Shown: positions 35,266-50,200 of the stretch, piece by piece
How positions within the stretch are numbered: position 1 is the first letter of the stretch
Layout: each line of letters begins with the position of its first letter
Source: Anas platyrhynchos
Taxonomy: Eukaryota > Chordata > Aves > Anseriformes > Anatidae
NCBI RefSeq assembly: GCF_047663525.1
Contig: NC_092589.1
Location: 26,657,001-26,721,000, forward strand
DNA: 64,000 nucleotides
Direction of reading: 5' to 3'
The notes under the pieces: generated by a model
Seen by the model: only the letters and a program-made list of their open reading frames with translations
Databases searched by the model: none
What the model was told of the DNA's origin: nothing
Position numbers and translations under genes: made by a program

Positions 35266-38200
35266 CTAGAAGAGAAGAAACAGCAACTTAAATATGGGGG
35301 AAGACAGATGTTCCAGAAAGCAGAAAATACAGAAGTCACGATAGCAACCAAATACCATTCAGAAAATGGAGCTTCTGCCCTTAAATGTAACTGGTGAGCA
35401 CAAGATTATTATTATTAAAGCAAGTATACATTACTGATACAAAGAAAGCATGGGTGACCTAAGCTGTGATACAGGAAAAGTGGCAGAGCATTTTATCTTC
35501 AGTTCACTGGGCCAGCAACAGCTAGCACCAGGACTCCCCCATTTTCGTTTTGGACAATCCACGGCAAAATAAATAGCTGTAAATAAGATTAGGGCATGAA
35601 GCTGCTGGCACAGCAGGGGGGCTCAACTACCCGCTTCACTTGTGATGAGGTCTTGGTATGAGGGAATTTCAGACTGACCAAAATCTTCAACTGGAAATAT
35701 TTCACTTCTTTAGAATGAGCACATCAAAAGATACCAAAGCTTTTCAGTAATTAAAAGCTATGATTTTAATTAGTAGAGAACAGAATTGGTTATGAAAACT
35801 ACAGTCTAAAAACAAACTACATTTACATGTAAAAAGGGCTGAAAAACAGAGGTATTTTTGCCTACTTTGTCCTAAAAGGAGGGACAGCCCCTTCCTCCTG
35901 ATCTCAGTTGGCAGCTCAGCAATTCCAGGATCTTTCTGACTTTAGACGCTTTATAGATTGCTTTAGCCTCTTCTTTGTCACATCTGAAGCTTCCTGGTTG
36001 TAGGAACTGATCATTGTTTTTCTCTAAAGTCCTCTCAGCCTCTGCTCAAACTACAAATGCTGTACCTGCTTCTACATGCCACATCTGCCCCATCCTGAAT
36101 TTTTAAAGGGTCTCCCACGAAAAAGGAGTTGCAGTATATAGATTGGTTACTAAATATGAGAAAAAAGTATCTTTCAGGAGTAGATATCCATACTTCCCAT
36201 CCATTAGTACACAAAGCCAAACTCCTTGCCAATTTCCCAATCCCTTCCTGTTCTAATTCCACCTTTACGTGTCACTCGGTTTTCACAATACCTAGGTCCA
36301 ACTAGAAGAAGGGCATCGATGGATGGCAAGAGGTAGATTTACAAAAAGCACATTCTTACCCCAGCAATAATAGTGACTTCTCTGGAAAGCAATATTCTGT
36401 AAGATCAAAACTTTTAGCTGTCTGTTCCACACCAATAATAGTATAGCCTTCTGTTTTTTTCTGCTGTAAATAATCAACAAGCTGAGATGGCTTCACCTGT
36501 CCATCAAAAGTAGAGAGAAACACACAAATATTAAAATACTGCTATTTGTAAACTTCTGAAGTAACTGTAAAAAATATTTACTTGGACAGCTTTTAGCAGG
36601 AAGAGACTTATCCCCAAAGACTGTCTATATATGTACTATTTACTATTTTAAAGGTTCTTCAGCAATAGCACCAAGGGTAGGTAATATCACAAGAATTCCC
36701 TCCATGAATAAAATGAACAAAGTCATTTCTACACTTCTGACAACTGAATGTAGAAGAATTGCTATTGCATAAGGTAAATGGCATACTTGTTACCTAACCA
36801 TGGAATCCCTTCCTGAAACAATGTAGTGGTTGGTCAGTCTTGTAAGCCAGTTGTCTTATATGCCTGTATTACAACTTGTCATAGCTTAAATAGAGGTAAA
36901 TAATTTCTGTTTTTCTTCCAACTCTATACTGCCTATTTGTATTAGATTCCAATTTCTCCATGCAACAGAAGTTGTGTCATCAGTAGAGAAGCACAGAGAT
37001 TAGGTATGAAAATGTGTGCTCATCAGCATTCTGTTTTAGGCAAAGCACACTACAGCTATATTGCTCTAGAAAAGAAAATTTTAATAAGCTGAAAATAAAC
37101 ACCACGTAAAAAATGAAAAATTCAAACTGAATTTATCAGATGAATTAACTACAGCTGATACTGAAAAACAAGTTACTGTAAAATACCACAACCATATCTT
37201 CTATCAAATGGTAAAGATACAGGTTGAAAACCTCATCTTTGTAAGCTAAACAATAAGTTCTAAAAGCTTAGCACAAGCTAGCTTCAGGCAAATTTAATGA
37301 TTATACACATTAAGTTACCAAAAGCAATTATCTAAGCAAGATAAATGCAGTGTTGTTCAGCTTTCATAAACAAACATCCCACTTGAATACTCTGCTATAA
37401 AACACTCACTAAGCTATGATAGCAACTCACGTCATTTATCACAGCAAAATAAAAGCTAAAGTTTTCAAATTCTTTGTTACCAGGCTGACTCAAAGATTTT
37501 TCCAAAATATTCAATGTTAAGTGTCAGAAATGACAGCAGGAGCTTGTTAAATAAGAAGCTTAATTTTGCAAGAGGAAAAAAAAGTAAGACTGAACATTTG
37601 ATAAACTCAAGGCGTGTTAGTTTTTAGCTATTAAACTGTTTCCATTCACCTCAACAAGGGGGAGCCACTGCTCTGCAGAAACACTAAGATGCTGAAACTG
37701 TTTATCTTGTACGTAATGAAGACTGCCGACAACTAGTGCAGATGCCCCAAATATTTCACTTGTACGACACAAACCTACAACAGAAGGTTTATTTAAAGTG
37801 ATTTTTGTAGAGAAAATAATATAAACACCATGCCAGAATATTTTAGCAAGTGAAAAAGGACAAAGAATCCATAAAATGCATTATTATTTTATCCCTCTGT
37901 TTTTAATCAGTTTCCTGTATTTTAGGTATTCTCCAAATCATACCTTGTTCCATATATCTTACCAGAAAAAAAAATAAAAAAAAATAAAAAAAATTGTGAC
38001 TTAGAAGACAGATAAAAATGGAAAAAGCTTTGTCTGGATAGCACACTTCTACAGTACTAACTACACATACTAATGGGCCAGCATAACAGCCTAGGTGTGG
38101 ATGAATGGACATCTGCACACACGCTTAAGCTCTAAATCCAATACCAGTTAAATAAAAGACTTGAGAATGACACATCACAGCATTACAGGGCAGACAGCAC

Positions 38201-41200
38201 CAGCTTGTGGGCGTATTTTTCATTAACAGTTTACCTCTAGTTATTAAAACTGCTGACAACAGCAAGCACAATGCAATAATGTATTTGTAGGATTTGTTAT
38301 ATCACAGCTTGCACTTGCACAATAGGAACACTCAAAATCAGAAGTGGGTACTTTCCTGTTGTCCAACTGTCACGAGAAACTAGAATTGCTATACAAATCT
38401 TGTATATCTACAAGATTTGGTTTAATTGGTATACAAAAAAATAAATCATTTCCCTTTAGTAGCATACACAGTTATGAAAAACTTAACTGTGACAAAGAAT
38501 ATGAATGCAGGAAGAAACCTAGCTGTAAATTAAAGTACAATGAAGTTCTATTTAACTAATGCATGCTACGTGCAAGTTTTTTTGTTTGTTTGTTTTTAAT
38601 AAATAACTACAGAATACTCTATTTTGTGGAGGGGGTAACATTTGGTTACCAAGTTCTTGAAGGATAATGACCTATTTCTCTGGGTAAAATATTTTTCTTA
38701 ATATCAACATATTAAAAAAAATCTTACAAGTAATTTTTATTAGCCAAGCATACTCTAAAGTCTAAAATAAAGGTTTTAAAATGTCTATTCAACCTTACCT
38801 CCTAAATTGGTAGGTTTATCAATAAGTGAAGCCACCACAATCAGCCTGCTGTTTGATTTACCAAGTTTAGCAGCACGGTCCTGAAATACCATTTCCAGGT
38901 CTAAACTTGGAGTACTGTTTTTCCAGGGTATAATCTTTTTCTGAACATCAGTCCATTCTGTTTGGCCATCTGTTTCAACTGAATTTGAACCTATGAAAAC
39001 CAAGTATTAAGTCATATGGATATAAAAGTCATAGTGAAACTACTGCTTCAGTAAAGAGGATTACCTAAATGGTAATACTGTAGGCAGCGTTAGTCATCTA
39101 TTACCATTTTATGGGACATGCTATGCTCACACGTATACAAAACTAATATAGCAGAATAATGGAGATTGTGTGCATACTAAGACAAGACTTAGTACAGAAA
39201 TACACTATTGCTATGCACAAATAATTACATTTAACACAGGTTAGCTGTATTTTACCCATGTCTTGCTGAGACCAGTCACTCGGTTTTAGATCAAGAAGTT
39301 CAGTTCGAGATTGATACCACTGAAATGTTGGTGGCAAAGGAATGTCAGTGAATCTGTCAAATTTACAGAGTGAGATCCATTCATCCTCAGCCACTTCTGA
39401 AAGGCGTGGAAGAGTGTAAAATATTGTCTGCAATGTAACACAGTATTATTAGCAGAGCATCACTCAAAGCATTCACAGTAGGTAATAAATTAACTTCTAG
39501 GCAATTTTATAGCACACATCTTTTATCCATCATCCCGTGTTTTTAATACAAGTTTTTATTGCCATGTGACTTAACTTGCTAACAACCCTCATGAATCACC
39601 TCTTTACATGGAGTGCTATCCCAAACTTTCATAATGCTACTCTCTCCAGTTAGATGTTTTTAAGGATATGCATTGATTACTGTTCTATACTTTTCAGCAG
39701 AGGACTTGTAAAAATGTTTTATGCATAACGCACTAAAGGGTTTTCAGACACCCTCATGAACTTCAAGTAAATAAAGCAGATTGCTTTAATGGCAAGAGGA
39801 ATATGGTCAAAAACATTAAAATCTAGTCCTAAAACCCAACTCAGCACCACCAAAACAGCTAACCACAATTAATCAAGGACAAAAACAACCACACCACCAT
39901 CACCCTGCTCAAACTTAACGTATGAATAAAATGAGGAGTTTAAAACCCCAATGTTGTGGTTATCCTATTAAGATGTACTCTGAATACATTTAAACACTTA
40001 ACAAGCATCAGCCTTGCTTTTTCTTATCGTTCAAGATTTTCATTGCCTGATTGTAGTAAGTCGTATCTAACACATCTAAGTGTTCACAGAAGTACCTTAC
40101 AGAACATCTGTTTTCAAAAATAAAGAAATACAAATAATTTATTTTCTGAAAGCACTGATTGTGCCAAAACTCATCTATCCCTTTTCGTCTTCACATTTCC
40201 CATCTATTTTCAGTTTACCTCCTATTTCCATCTCTTATTTTTATCAACACTCATATTTTTGCCTTCTGTCCATAACAGTGTTTATTCAGCTTTCAGTTAC
40301 TTAAACTATGGCAAAACATATAGCTGAAAAAGATGTTCTAGAATCTACTTATTTGTATTCTGTTCACATTAGACAACAATTAGTTAAGTGTTCCCTGGAA
40401 GAGTTCAAAGCCAGGATGGATGGGGCCCTGTGCAACCTGATCTAGTGGATCATGCAGTGGATCCATGGCAGGGGGCTTGGAACCAGGTGGTCTTTAAGGT
40501 CTCTTACAACCCAAACCATTCTATAGCAGAGCATTAATAAGAGAATTAAGTTGTAGTCTTAATGTAAAATCCATCACAAAGTTATTTTTTTGAGTTTTAA
40601 ATGAGTCTATCATTCTTTATATGCTCCAATGTAGGAGAAATAAAGTTAAAATATACTTGTACAATTATGCAGATACAGTGATAAACAGTATTCTTTAGGA
40701 CTTGCCTCTAGACTGTAGTCCTCAAGTGGATGAAAAGTTGCAAAGAAGAAGTGATCTTGGATTCGCTGCCAGTTTCTTCTAGCATTCCTGCAATTGCAGA
40801 AAGTAATGCAAGAGGTACACAAAATACAACATACCATATTTTTTTTAATTGTCAAATTGGAAAACTGCATTTACTATACGGTAAAGGAAGTAACAATTAA
40901 GTGAGCACCGATTTAAAAAATACAGCATTCAGGAAATAAGTTTACGTTTCAAAAAAGGCCCATAACATGTCTCCAAATTCCATTATTTGAAGAAAAAAGA
41001 CTGGCAATAAAGAGTATCCCTAACTAATTTTAAGTAACTCATAACAACAGGGGTAAAAATGGATAAAAACTACATATGTGGCACAAAAATATTTTATTTT
41101 CAAAGCACTAAACTAAAAAGCATTTATGTAAACCTCATTTAATCATCACCCAAAATTAATTTCCTAATTATTTATTTTTGCCCACACAGAAGACTTTTGA

Positions 41201-44200
41201 AAAATATGACACCTAGAACATTTCACAGTTTTATGTTTGAGAATTTACTGGTATCAGAAAGTCTGAAAGAATGATTTTTTATTCTTTATAACCCATCAGA
41301 CAAGATGGCTTAGCACCTATGACAGTCACTGTTTTCAATCCTCCCCTAAACTATAAGCACTGTTCAAATATGCCTCAGTTTTCTCTGTTGTGCTAGAGTA
41401 AGTTATCACTTCATTTGCTGATAAACAGACTTCACCTTCCAAGACTTCCTTTCTTTTAAATTAGAATAATAAAAACCAACAGCAATCATCAAGTACTATT
41501 TTAGAAAGTAAGACTTGCTGCAAACGTCTCTGAAGAATAACGGTAAGCTCTAAGTCAGAAGAATGTTACTAACCCTGTGCCATGCATGTTTTCCACTTGT
41601 TGAAGGCTAGATTCAATGACTGGTGTCAGAGCTTCAAATTCTTCCACGTGCAACATTCTGCACATTCCCCAAATTTTTTTAAGGGCAACTAATGCATAAA
41701 GTCGAACACTGAAATTATGGTTGAAACACCACTGTAGGACTACTATGAGGGCTTTCTTCAGAACTGGCTTCTAAAAAAGAAAAGAAAATTTTCATTTATG
41801 TTAAGTCTTAATGTATCATTTGGAAGTAGAAAAGTAAGGCTGACCCAAGAACTGGTGCTCTCTCAGAAAAGTCTTTCAGTCCAAAAGCTTTAACAGCATC
41901 TATACAGGCAGATACAGGCTTTAAAACACCGTTCTGATTTCCTTCCTTCCCTCCTTCTCACTAGGGCACAGAGATAGTTGTTTTGAAAACATATTAGTTT
42001 GTTGTAAAAAATACTATTCTGCATACATAGAAGCCTTCATTCAACTTGCTGATCTTCTAGTACTTAGGAAGCTTATTTTGTAAATGTATGAAAAGAGTCA
42101 AAAACAACAGAAATGCCTGGATTGCTGCAGATGTGTGGTACTTGGTTTTATGTAACTTCTGATTGTATTTAAAGTTCCATTTAAAAATTAGAATTCCAAG
42201 TAAAAATGTAACTTTAACAGGGGCTAGCTATTTCCAAAGAACTCTGTGAGTGTTATTATTCTATAAAAGATTACCTTCTTTCTGGTTACCTGAGCCCAGG
42301 ATCCTGCAAATTAAACGCAGATCAAGAAAAAACAACCCCAGGTTAGTTAAACTAGAATAGCTGTTCTAAAAAATTTAAAGGTAATCAGGCCCTATGTATC
42401 CAAAACATCTGCCATTTACCTAGTTTTCAGTAAGTCCAATATTGTACAGATGCGGCGAGAAGAGCTCGTATTTCCTGTGTCAAAAGGTACCTTAGCAGCA
42501 TGTAGGTATTAAAAAAGGTTTTGAAGACAGACAGCAAACACAGTTATTTCAGAAATTCAAGTACAGTGCAACTGAACAAACAACCATTTTAGCCAAACTT
42601 ACCTTCTCTGAGGTATTTTGAAGAATGATGTCAAAGTGTGATAACACTGATAAAAATGTACAGATGCTTGTCTTAAGCTTTTCCTCATCCTAAAGGAAAG
42701 AAGAATGCCACATTTTCCAAAGTTCTGTGACAAACATTTTGTGAAAGACAGCATAACTGTGCAGAAGCTTACTTCCTGCACTGCCATTCCAGAGCCATTG
42801 GTTTTATATTAGGTGGTCTCACTAAAAATAAACATGGCAGGAAATGTATTTTTGATAACTTCAAATTGGTAGAAATTAGACTGTACTGTTACAAGATTTA
42901 AGCAAACTAGAAATTTAAGATTAATTTGACCCTCTAAGTATCAAAGGATTTTAAATACACACTGAAATAAATATTTGTCCCCAGTGCAGAGAAAAGTACA
43001 GCACACATCATCAGTGAACAAAGTTGTCACACAGGGTGATATTAAATACCAGCCTGGTTTGGGGCAAAAATATATCAATACAATTTTCAATTCTTTTTTT
43101 CTTTTAAATTCTTCTCCTACTGTTTGACTTTTTGAAAAATAACTACACTACCAACTAGGCTATTTGTATTTGATAAGCAAGACAACATCACCAATTAACT
43201 ATGTTGAGTGGTGAGCTTCAGCAGAGGCCCACATGTAATGTCTTCCTATACGCTGGATTTGATGCATGTACATGTTACCTACTCGGCCTAAATGTAGGAT
43301 GTAGAATTCAAGGTCGTCAGAACACACTATGACTATTTCTAATCTTAATCTTTGGATCACTTAATCCAAAACGCAAAAATGAAATGCTAGTAAGTCAGTT
43401 CTGCTGACTCAGTCAGTCAACCCTTTCACGATTTTTGGGTACCATATGCAAAGTCTGCCTCCACTTTGGAGCTGCATTTTAGAATGCCATTCTGACAGAA
43501 GTTCACATTAAAAGCTGCGAATTATGTATGTGTTATGTAAGCCACGTTCCTCCTCTGAGAAACAAGACTATGCAGAAGTCTTGCAGAAGCTAAGTGTGGA
43601 AGCAAAAAGTGACTTGGAAATACCTTCCCAGACTCAGAATTTAAGGTGTCTGCATTCCTGATGGCATTTACACCAGCTCTACAGAGTCCAGAATAGAGTT
43701 TATATTATAAAGGGAAATCTCTCAACACGACTCTCAACAAGAATTGTCTTCAGCCAATTCTAAATCACAAACTTCTAAATGGCTCAGACTATAGTCCAGA
43801 CTCACTTCCAATCTCGACAACCCATTTCTTCTAAATGAAACTCTGAATACACACAATATAACATATGGGTTAAAAAAAAAAAATCACCCTTTTTGTTCAA
43901 ATTACTTCGAGTGAAAGCCAAAGTTCTTACTTACATAGCAAAAGCAATCCCAGAATTTACTAAGAAACTGGGGATATTTATGAAGACTCAAGATAACAAT
44001 CCATTCTATGAAGTATTTCACAGACGCCTGATTGTTACCAAATCCAGCCTGAAAAACTTTGTCAAGGGTGCCACACAAAAAATTCTGAGAAAACAAAATC
44101 AGACAATCACTTAGGATATTGTTAAAGTTATTTCTATAAAGAAAAAAAAATCTAAATAAACATTATGAGTTTTATAATATTTGAAATACTTTTGATACTA

Positions 44201-47200
44201 AAACATTTTAGAACCATCTAATTTCTTTATTATACAATTAATGTAAGTAATACTTATGGGCAAAAGACTATAAAGGTGGCTGGGATCAGACAGCAAAGTG
44301 CTACAGAAGCAATACTATAGCACAGGCAAGTTTAAACAACGCACACATTAGAAACACGTACCATATTGTGCTCTATTCCTCATATGGAAGAACTGAGGAA
44401 AAGAAGTTCGGTTGTTGTGTGTTTTTTTTTTTTTGTTTAAAATATAGACTCTTTGCAAAACATACTTAACATTCATAATCATAACTGATGGATAAAGAAC
44501 TATTAAAAAATGTTAAAACTCATAGGTACAATGTTACAGTAAGGAGACAGCACCCCTAGGGAAGAACTTAGGTCACTGCAAGGTTGCCACAATGTCTCCT
44601 TAGGAGACCAAGTATAGTACCCTACATATTCAAATTTTCAGTGAAAATTTTTCACAACTTAGATCTAGATCTAACATCCACGACTTTACAGCAATTTACT
44701 AGTTTTTCCAAACATCATTATTAAGAAGCATTGGATGAAATCAACTTCACAAATCCAAGATCCAGGTTTTAGTGACCTCTAGAAATACTTAAATCCACTA
44801 TTTCAGACTGAAAGAATTAAATTACACAAAATGTTTCATCAGTCACAGAGATTAGTTGTCTTCTATACCATGCTACAATTAATGCATTCAGTTTGTATGA
44901 CAAAGTATTGTTGAAAGCAGATTTTAAAAAAAACTTTAAAAAATTTCTAGTGAAGAGTAATACCTGGTCTAGCTTAGGAAGAAGAACTAAGAGCGTCTGC
45001 CATATCCGGTTTTTAATTCTGTGCTGTAAAGAGTTTGCGTAATAGCGTGTTTTAGATCTGGACACCTGTTCATCCTGAAAGCAAGTTAGAAATTGTATTA
45101 TTCATCTCTCCTTTAAAATTGAAGACATGGAAGTGTATTTAACTGTACTGAGAACAGCATCTACTGCACAACTAGTAATCAGCACTACAAAGCTAGGAAA
45201 AATACTTTAATATTATTTAAAAATAAATTTTGAAGCTTAGAAGTGAGACGTGCTGGTAGTTTTTATATATATGTATATATACACACACACACACACAATT
45301 ACACTTAGTATTTTTACTTAAGAGCATAAAAACATTAGATATTAAGAATCTTCACAGAGCAGAAAGTTGAATTTATGTAAAGGCAGCACCTACTGTATAT
45401 GAACAGTTAAAATAATACTGGGTAAAATGGAGCATGAAGACAAGCTGTCATTTATTTATATTAAAACAAGAACTAAATATCCCGAGTGAAGAAATGAGTA
45501 TATAAATTCTATTTCTACTTTAATGTCTACATATAAAAATGGATTTAATCATGCTCTAGATTAGTTCAGCTTGTAACTGCAAATGTAGCTTTGGGACAGA
45601 AACTAGTATTCTGTAATAAAGATGTTTATGTGAAAGAAAATAGATCAAATAAATGAAACTTTGAAAATAACAAATTCATGTTTTCACATACTCATATAGC
45701 TTTAGATTCTTTCCCTATGTACTTTGTTTTGGCCTTCTTAGTGAACATATGACACTGAAAACTATTTCCTTAGCTTTTTAAAAAGAAAATAATTTACTGA
45801 TAAGGAACTTGTATCAATATTAAAATGCAAATACACCTTTTTTTTTTTTAACATGTTTAATCCTCCTATTTCAGGAAGGAAGGAAATCCTTTTTAAAGCT
45901 CACGTTACTTTTTTCCACTTGATTTATCGTGTAACAAAAATATTACAAATTTTTCTTTACCAGTTAATTGAGGGAGGGAATGAATAATGGACCCATTTCT
46001 TATTCATCAGACAAAACCAGAATTCTATACTACCAGAATGCACAGGTTATGTTCTAACAGCAGCTGTAGTAAATTACCACTAGTTTTACACTAGTGCCAG
46101 TGTACAAGCAGTCATGGTATAAATGAAAATCAGACCCCGATCTTCTCCATTAATCTCATTTATAAAGGCCTAATTAGACAATAGCTCTCACAATTCAAAA
46201 TGTAGTTTGCAATTGTTAAGGTGAAACACAGAGCTTCAAAATGCAGCCTAGAGGAAAATTCTCACTGGATCAGTAGTTACGTATTTGGATACTACTTGGT
46301 GAAGTCAGAACATCCCCTAAAATACTGAAATAAACTTGGAAGAGACTTTTTTTTTTTAACCATTACAGTTTGGCTAAATTAGCTCATGTCTTATAATAAC
46401 GAGCAAAAAAAGCGTTTAACAGGGCATATCTAGACAGGCCATACAAATAACTACAAAAACAACCTTCCAACTTTAAGTTCTTAAGTACTTTGCATTTTCA
46501 TACTTATGTTAACATTACATTTATATACCAAGAAAAATGAAGCTTACTTTATCAAGTAGTTTGCTGACGATGTCTTCCATAAACATCTTCTGCAAGATAT
46601 TTGATCCATCCAACAAGCACAGAAATTTAATAGCACAAACCCTCACATAGTGATCATCTCTGTTTGTACTGTAAAATATTAATAAAAAAAGTCAAACTAT
46701 TTGTTCAGATATAAAGATAAATCCTAAACTTCAAAGAAAGTAGCAAGCTTTAACTTGAACATACATACAATGTTCTCAACTGCGGAAAAGACTGGGCCAT
46801 AGAAAAAGTCAAAGGACATGTTTAAGATGAACATATTTATTTAGTTAATGCAAAAAAAAAAAAAAAAATTAGCTCAAATTTTGAGAAGAATGGTAAATGC
46901 TGTAAATATGCTGGGAAATCTTGAAAGTGGAAGGCAAAACAAACACAGTAAACCTCCCATTTGCCACAGAAAACTGAGAAATTGCCATCAAGTTGCCTGT
47001 AGTGAGATGACAAAATACACAAATAACCCAAACCAGACCATCATTGATGATGAAGAAAACTGGTGAGTTCCAGTTGAGGTCATGTCAGCAACACTTCCCC
47101 AAAATACCACATTTTAACTGTTTCTCTTTTTCCACTGAGTAAAGAAGGGAGTCAAGCTGGAAAAAGATATTCTAAGAGCCAACATCCCCCAGTTTGGAAA

Positions 47201-50200
47201 ACTGGAGGCAGAGCTTATTACCAGTATGTCAAAATAAAAAGGCCTAGAGCCCATGTTGTCAAGTCAAGCTCCAAACGCGTGTGCGTTAATTAAAGCCTAA
47301 ATTTATTAACTATTAAGTCTGCAATGATGAGATACACATCAGTACTCCATATGATAACTCCACCATAAAAAGTCTTATTTTTATGAGGTGAAATAACAAG
47401 GAAGCAATTATTTCCGTCCCATTCAAGTTATCAAATTTGAATATACTTTCTTGAAAATACCTATCTACATTTTGAATGTAATGTGACATCACTGCCTTTC
47501 ACCGATATTTAGGATTATGAATATAATCCTAAGAAGCTGGCTCAAAAAACATCTTTCCTATTACAGCATCAATAGTGATTAAGACACAATTCAGACTAAA
47601 TATTTTAAGATACGTACCTTTCCGTAACAACATTTGCGGCACATTTTTCTCCAAGGCTTTCTACAAAGGCATGCACATCCTGTATAAGTCTTCTCAGACA
47701 AGAAAAGACAAAGCAACAAAGTTAGCAGAAAAGCCCAAAAAAAACCTCTTCTCAAATATCTCAGAGATTAAAAGAAAACAAAGAACACAAAGTTGTAACA
47801 ATCATACACATGGACCTGAAGTGTTTTTTTTTGTTTGTTTGTTTGTTTTTTTACCTCTGATCCCTCCTAAATACAGTTCCAAAGACACAAGCCTCAGTGA
47901 TAAGTTCACAGTAATTCCCAGCATTTAAGAAAGCATTTGTCAAAGCACTTCTGTCATCGACGGTGGGAAATATCCAAGATTGACAACAGTGACTAATGAC
48001 TACGTTGAAGACTCCAGTCTTTGTAGTAGACAGATCTATGAGCTTGAAAATTATCTGGAAAGACAAAATAAAGGATTAAAAAGTCTAGTTTCTACATTTG
48101 CTAGAATTATTAAAAACTACTGCAATGTTATCCTATCAAAGCAGGTGTGATTCCCTCCTGCATCTGAGACTTGCTCAGGTTAATGCTGTCTTGAACTTAT
48201 CCACAATTCTGATTATATTGGCAGGTGAATGTCTAACAAGTGATCCACGATGTTTATGCTGAACAGAAAACGGAACAAATGTAACACGTTTTACAAGAAT
48301 CTCCTGGGAACTGGAACAAATGCAACTGGGCTTACCTCATTGAAGTACACAAACCTTGTGTTTTAAATCAGTCCTCACCAATTTAGAAAAAAAGAACAAT
48401 TTATTCCCTATGTAGCTATATTATTAATTCTCTTTAATGAGGATTACATCTACATTTAAGTTAAAGTTCATATTGAAGTTTAGGAAACTTAAGTTCTAGC
48501 ACAATTGATTATTTGCATAAATCAAAAAGAAGAAACCAGAAGAAACAAAGCCTAAAACCACAGTGCTCCTGGGCACCTCTGTAGAAGATGTTCTGTATTA
48601 TACTACAGCAATACTTCCTTTTTGGTACAAACGTATCTCTCCATTCCACCCCCCTAACTATTATTCAGGAGACAGTGGTGGGCAAAATTATGCTTCTGTA
48701 GCAAATCAGTATCAGGAAATTCAGCTATAATTTTTTATCTCTTAGCTAAAACTATATATCCACTGCACAAGGGGTCAATGGCAAAAGAGACTGCCAAGGA
48801 GTGGGATAAGAATATATGTAAGTAGACACTTGCTTGGGAACTTTATCTTCATTTTCTTATGAAGGGGCAGAGGGTGGCTCAACCAGATGCCCTTAGCTGA
48901 ATATAGGAGACCTTCATTACCTCCTGATGCCTGTTGTCGTAGTGTGCCCCACTGCAGACAATGGGATTGCTGTCTCAGATACTCCAGATTCAACACTGGC
49001 AAAGTACACCTTATATAATGTCTCAAGCACTAACACTGAAGTTAAGACAAGTAGTTCTTGAAAATTAAAAAAAAATAAAATCAAAGAAAAATAAAAGCTA
49101 CAGCTCATCAGTTACCACACACAATTACTAACTCCAGACATTCATTAAAAGAAAAAGCTGGCAGGTTTATAGATCTAAGCATTTGCATCTCTTTGGATGC
49201 ATCTTATTTTGACTTGGGTCCACATTAAGACTACAAATATGAAGTGTTATCTACTGTTTAAAATAGATGACAGCAACATTGTTTTGAAGAAAATAAGCCC
49301 AAAAAAAGTTAATACTTTTTTTTTTTAATTATTACTTAAAAACATGAGTCCGAGATCAGGACAAAGCTAATTATGTGGACCTTCAAGGCAAAACTGCAGC
49401 CTCTTTTAGGGTAACTTCTGTGCTACGTGCAAAGCAGCACGAGACAATAATTCTAAGCATACATACATATGGGTAACATTTATGAAGTATTACTGCTCTG
49501 GTAAATGTGTTACAGTAATCGTGGACTGCTCTGTACAAACATCTAATGTTCAGGGGAAAAAGCAATCAAAAAAGTAGGGAAACATCAAAGATTATTTAAA
49601 AGAAAAATATTTATGTCATTCCTGTATATAGAGCCAAGTTGAATCAAAGCCCCAGTACTAAATACAGTGACTCAAAATGAAAACACCGTGGCATATATGT
49701 GGATTTCAGAAATACAGAAAGCTACATACATCTTACAAAAAACAGTAAAAAATCATATTTTGTCTTCCAAAATATGAAGCCAGTTCTACCATGCTCTAAG
49801 GAGACTATGATTTTTCTGTTGTTTCCTACACCTGGATATTCAGAGAAAAAAAAAAAAAAAAAGAAATTTAAAGATGCTGTTAAAGTAGTTAAATCCACCT
49901 CATAGCATCTAATTAAGTGTTGAAAGGTTGTAATTTTTCATCTGAGAAAGTATTTTCTTAAAAGACCACTAGAAAAAATTCCCAGAATATTAAGTTTTTG
50001 CCAGTGCAGGTGGCAAATCCCAAACAACAACAAATTTCAGAGGAATTGCATAAGTTATAAGTTGTAAGTATAGAACAAAGACCAAAATACACATTTTACT
50101 GAATGCAGAACATACCAGTCTAAAAAGATCAAAGAAACTGTACTTTTCATTTTCTGTGTTAGAAGAACAACTAACAGATATGCAATTTTTCATTTGTAAG

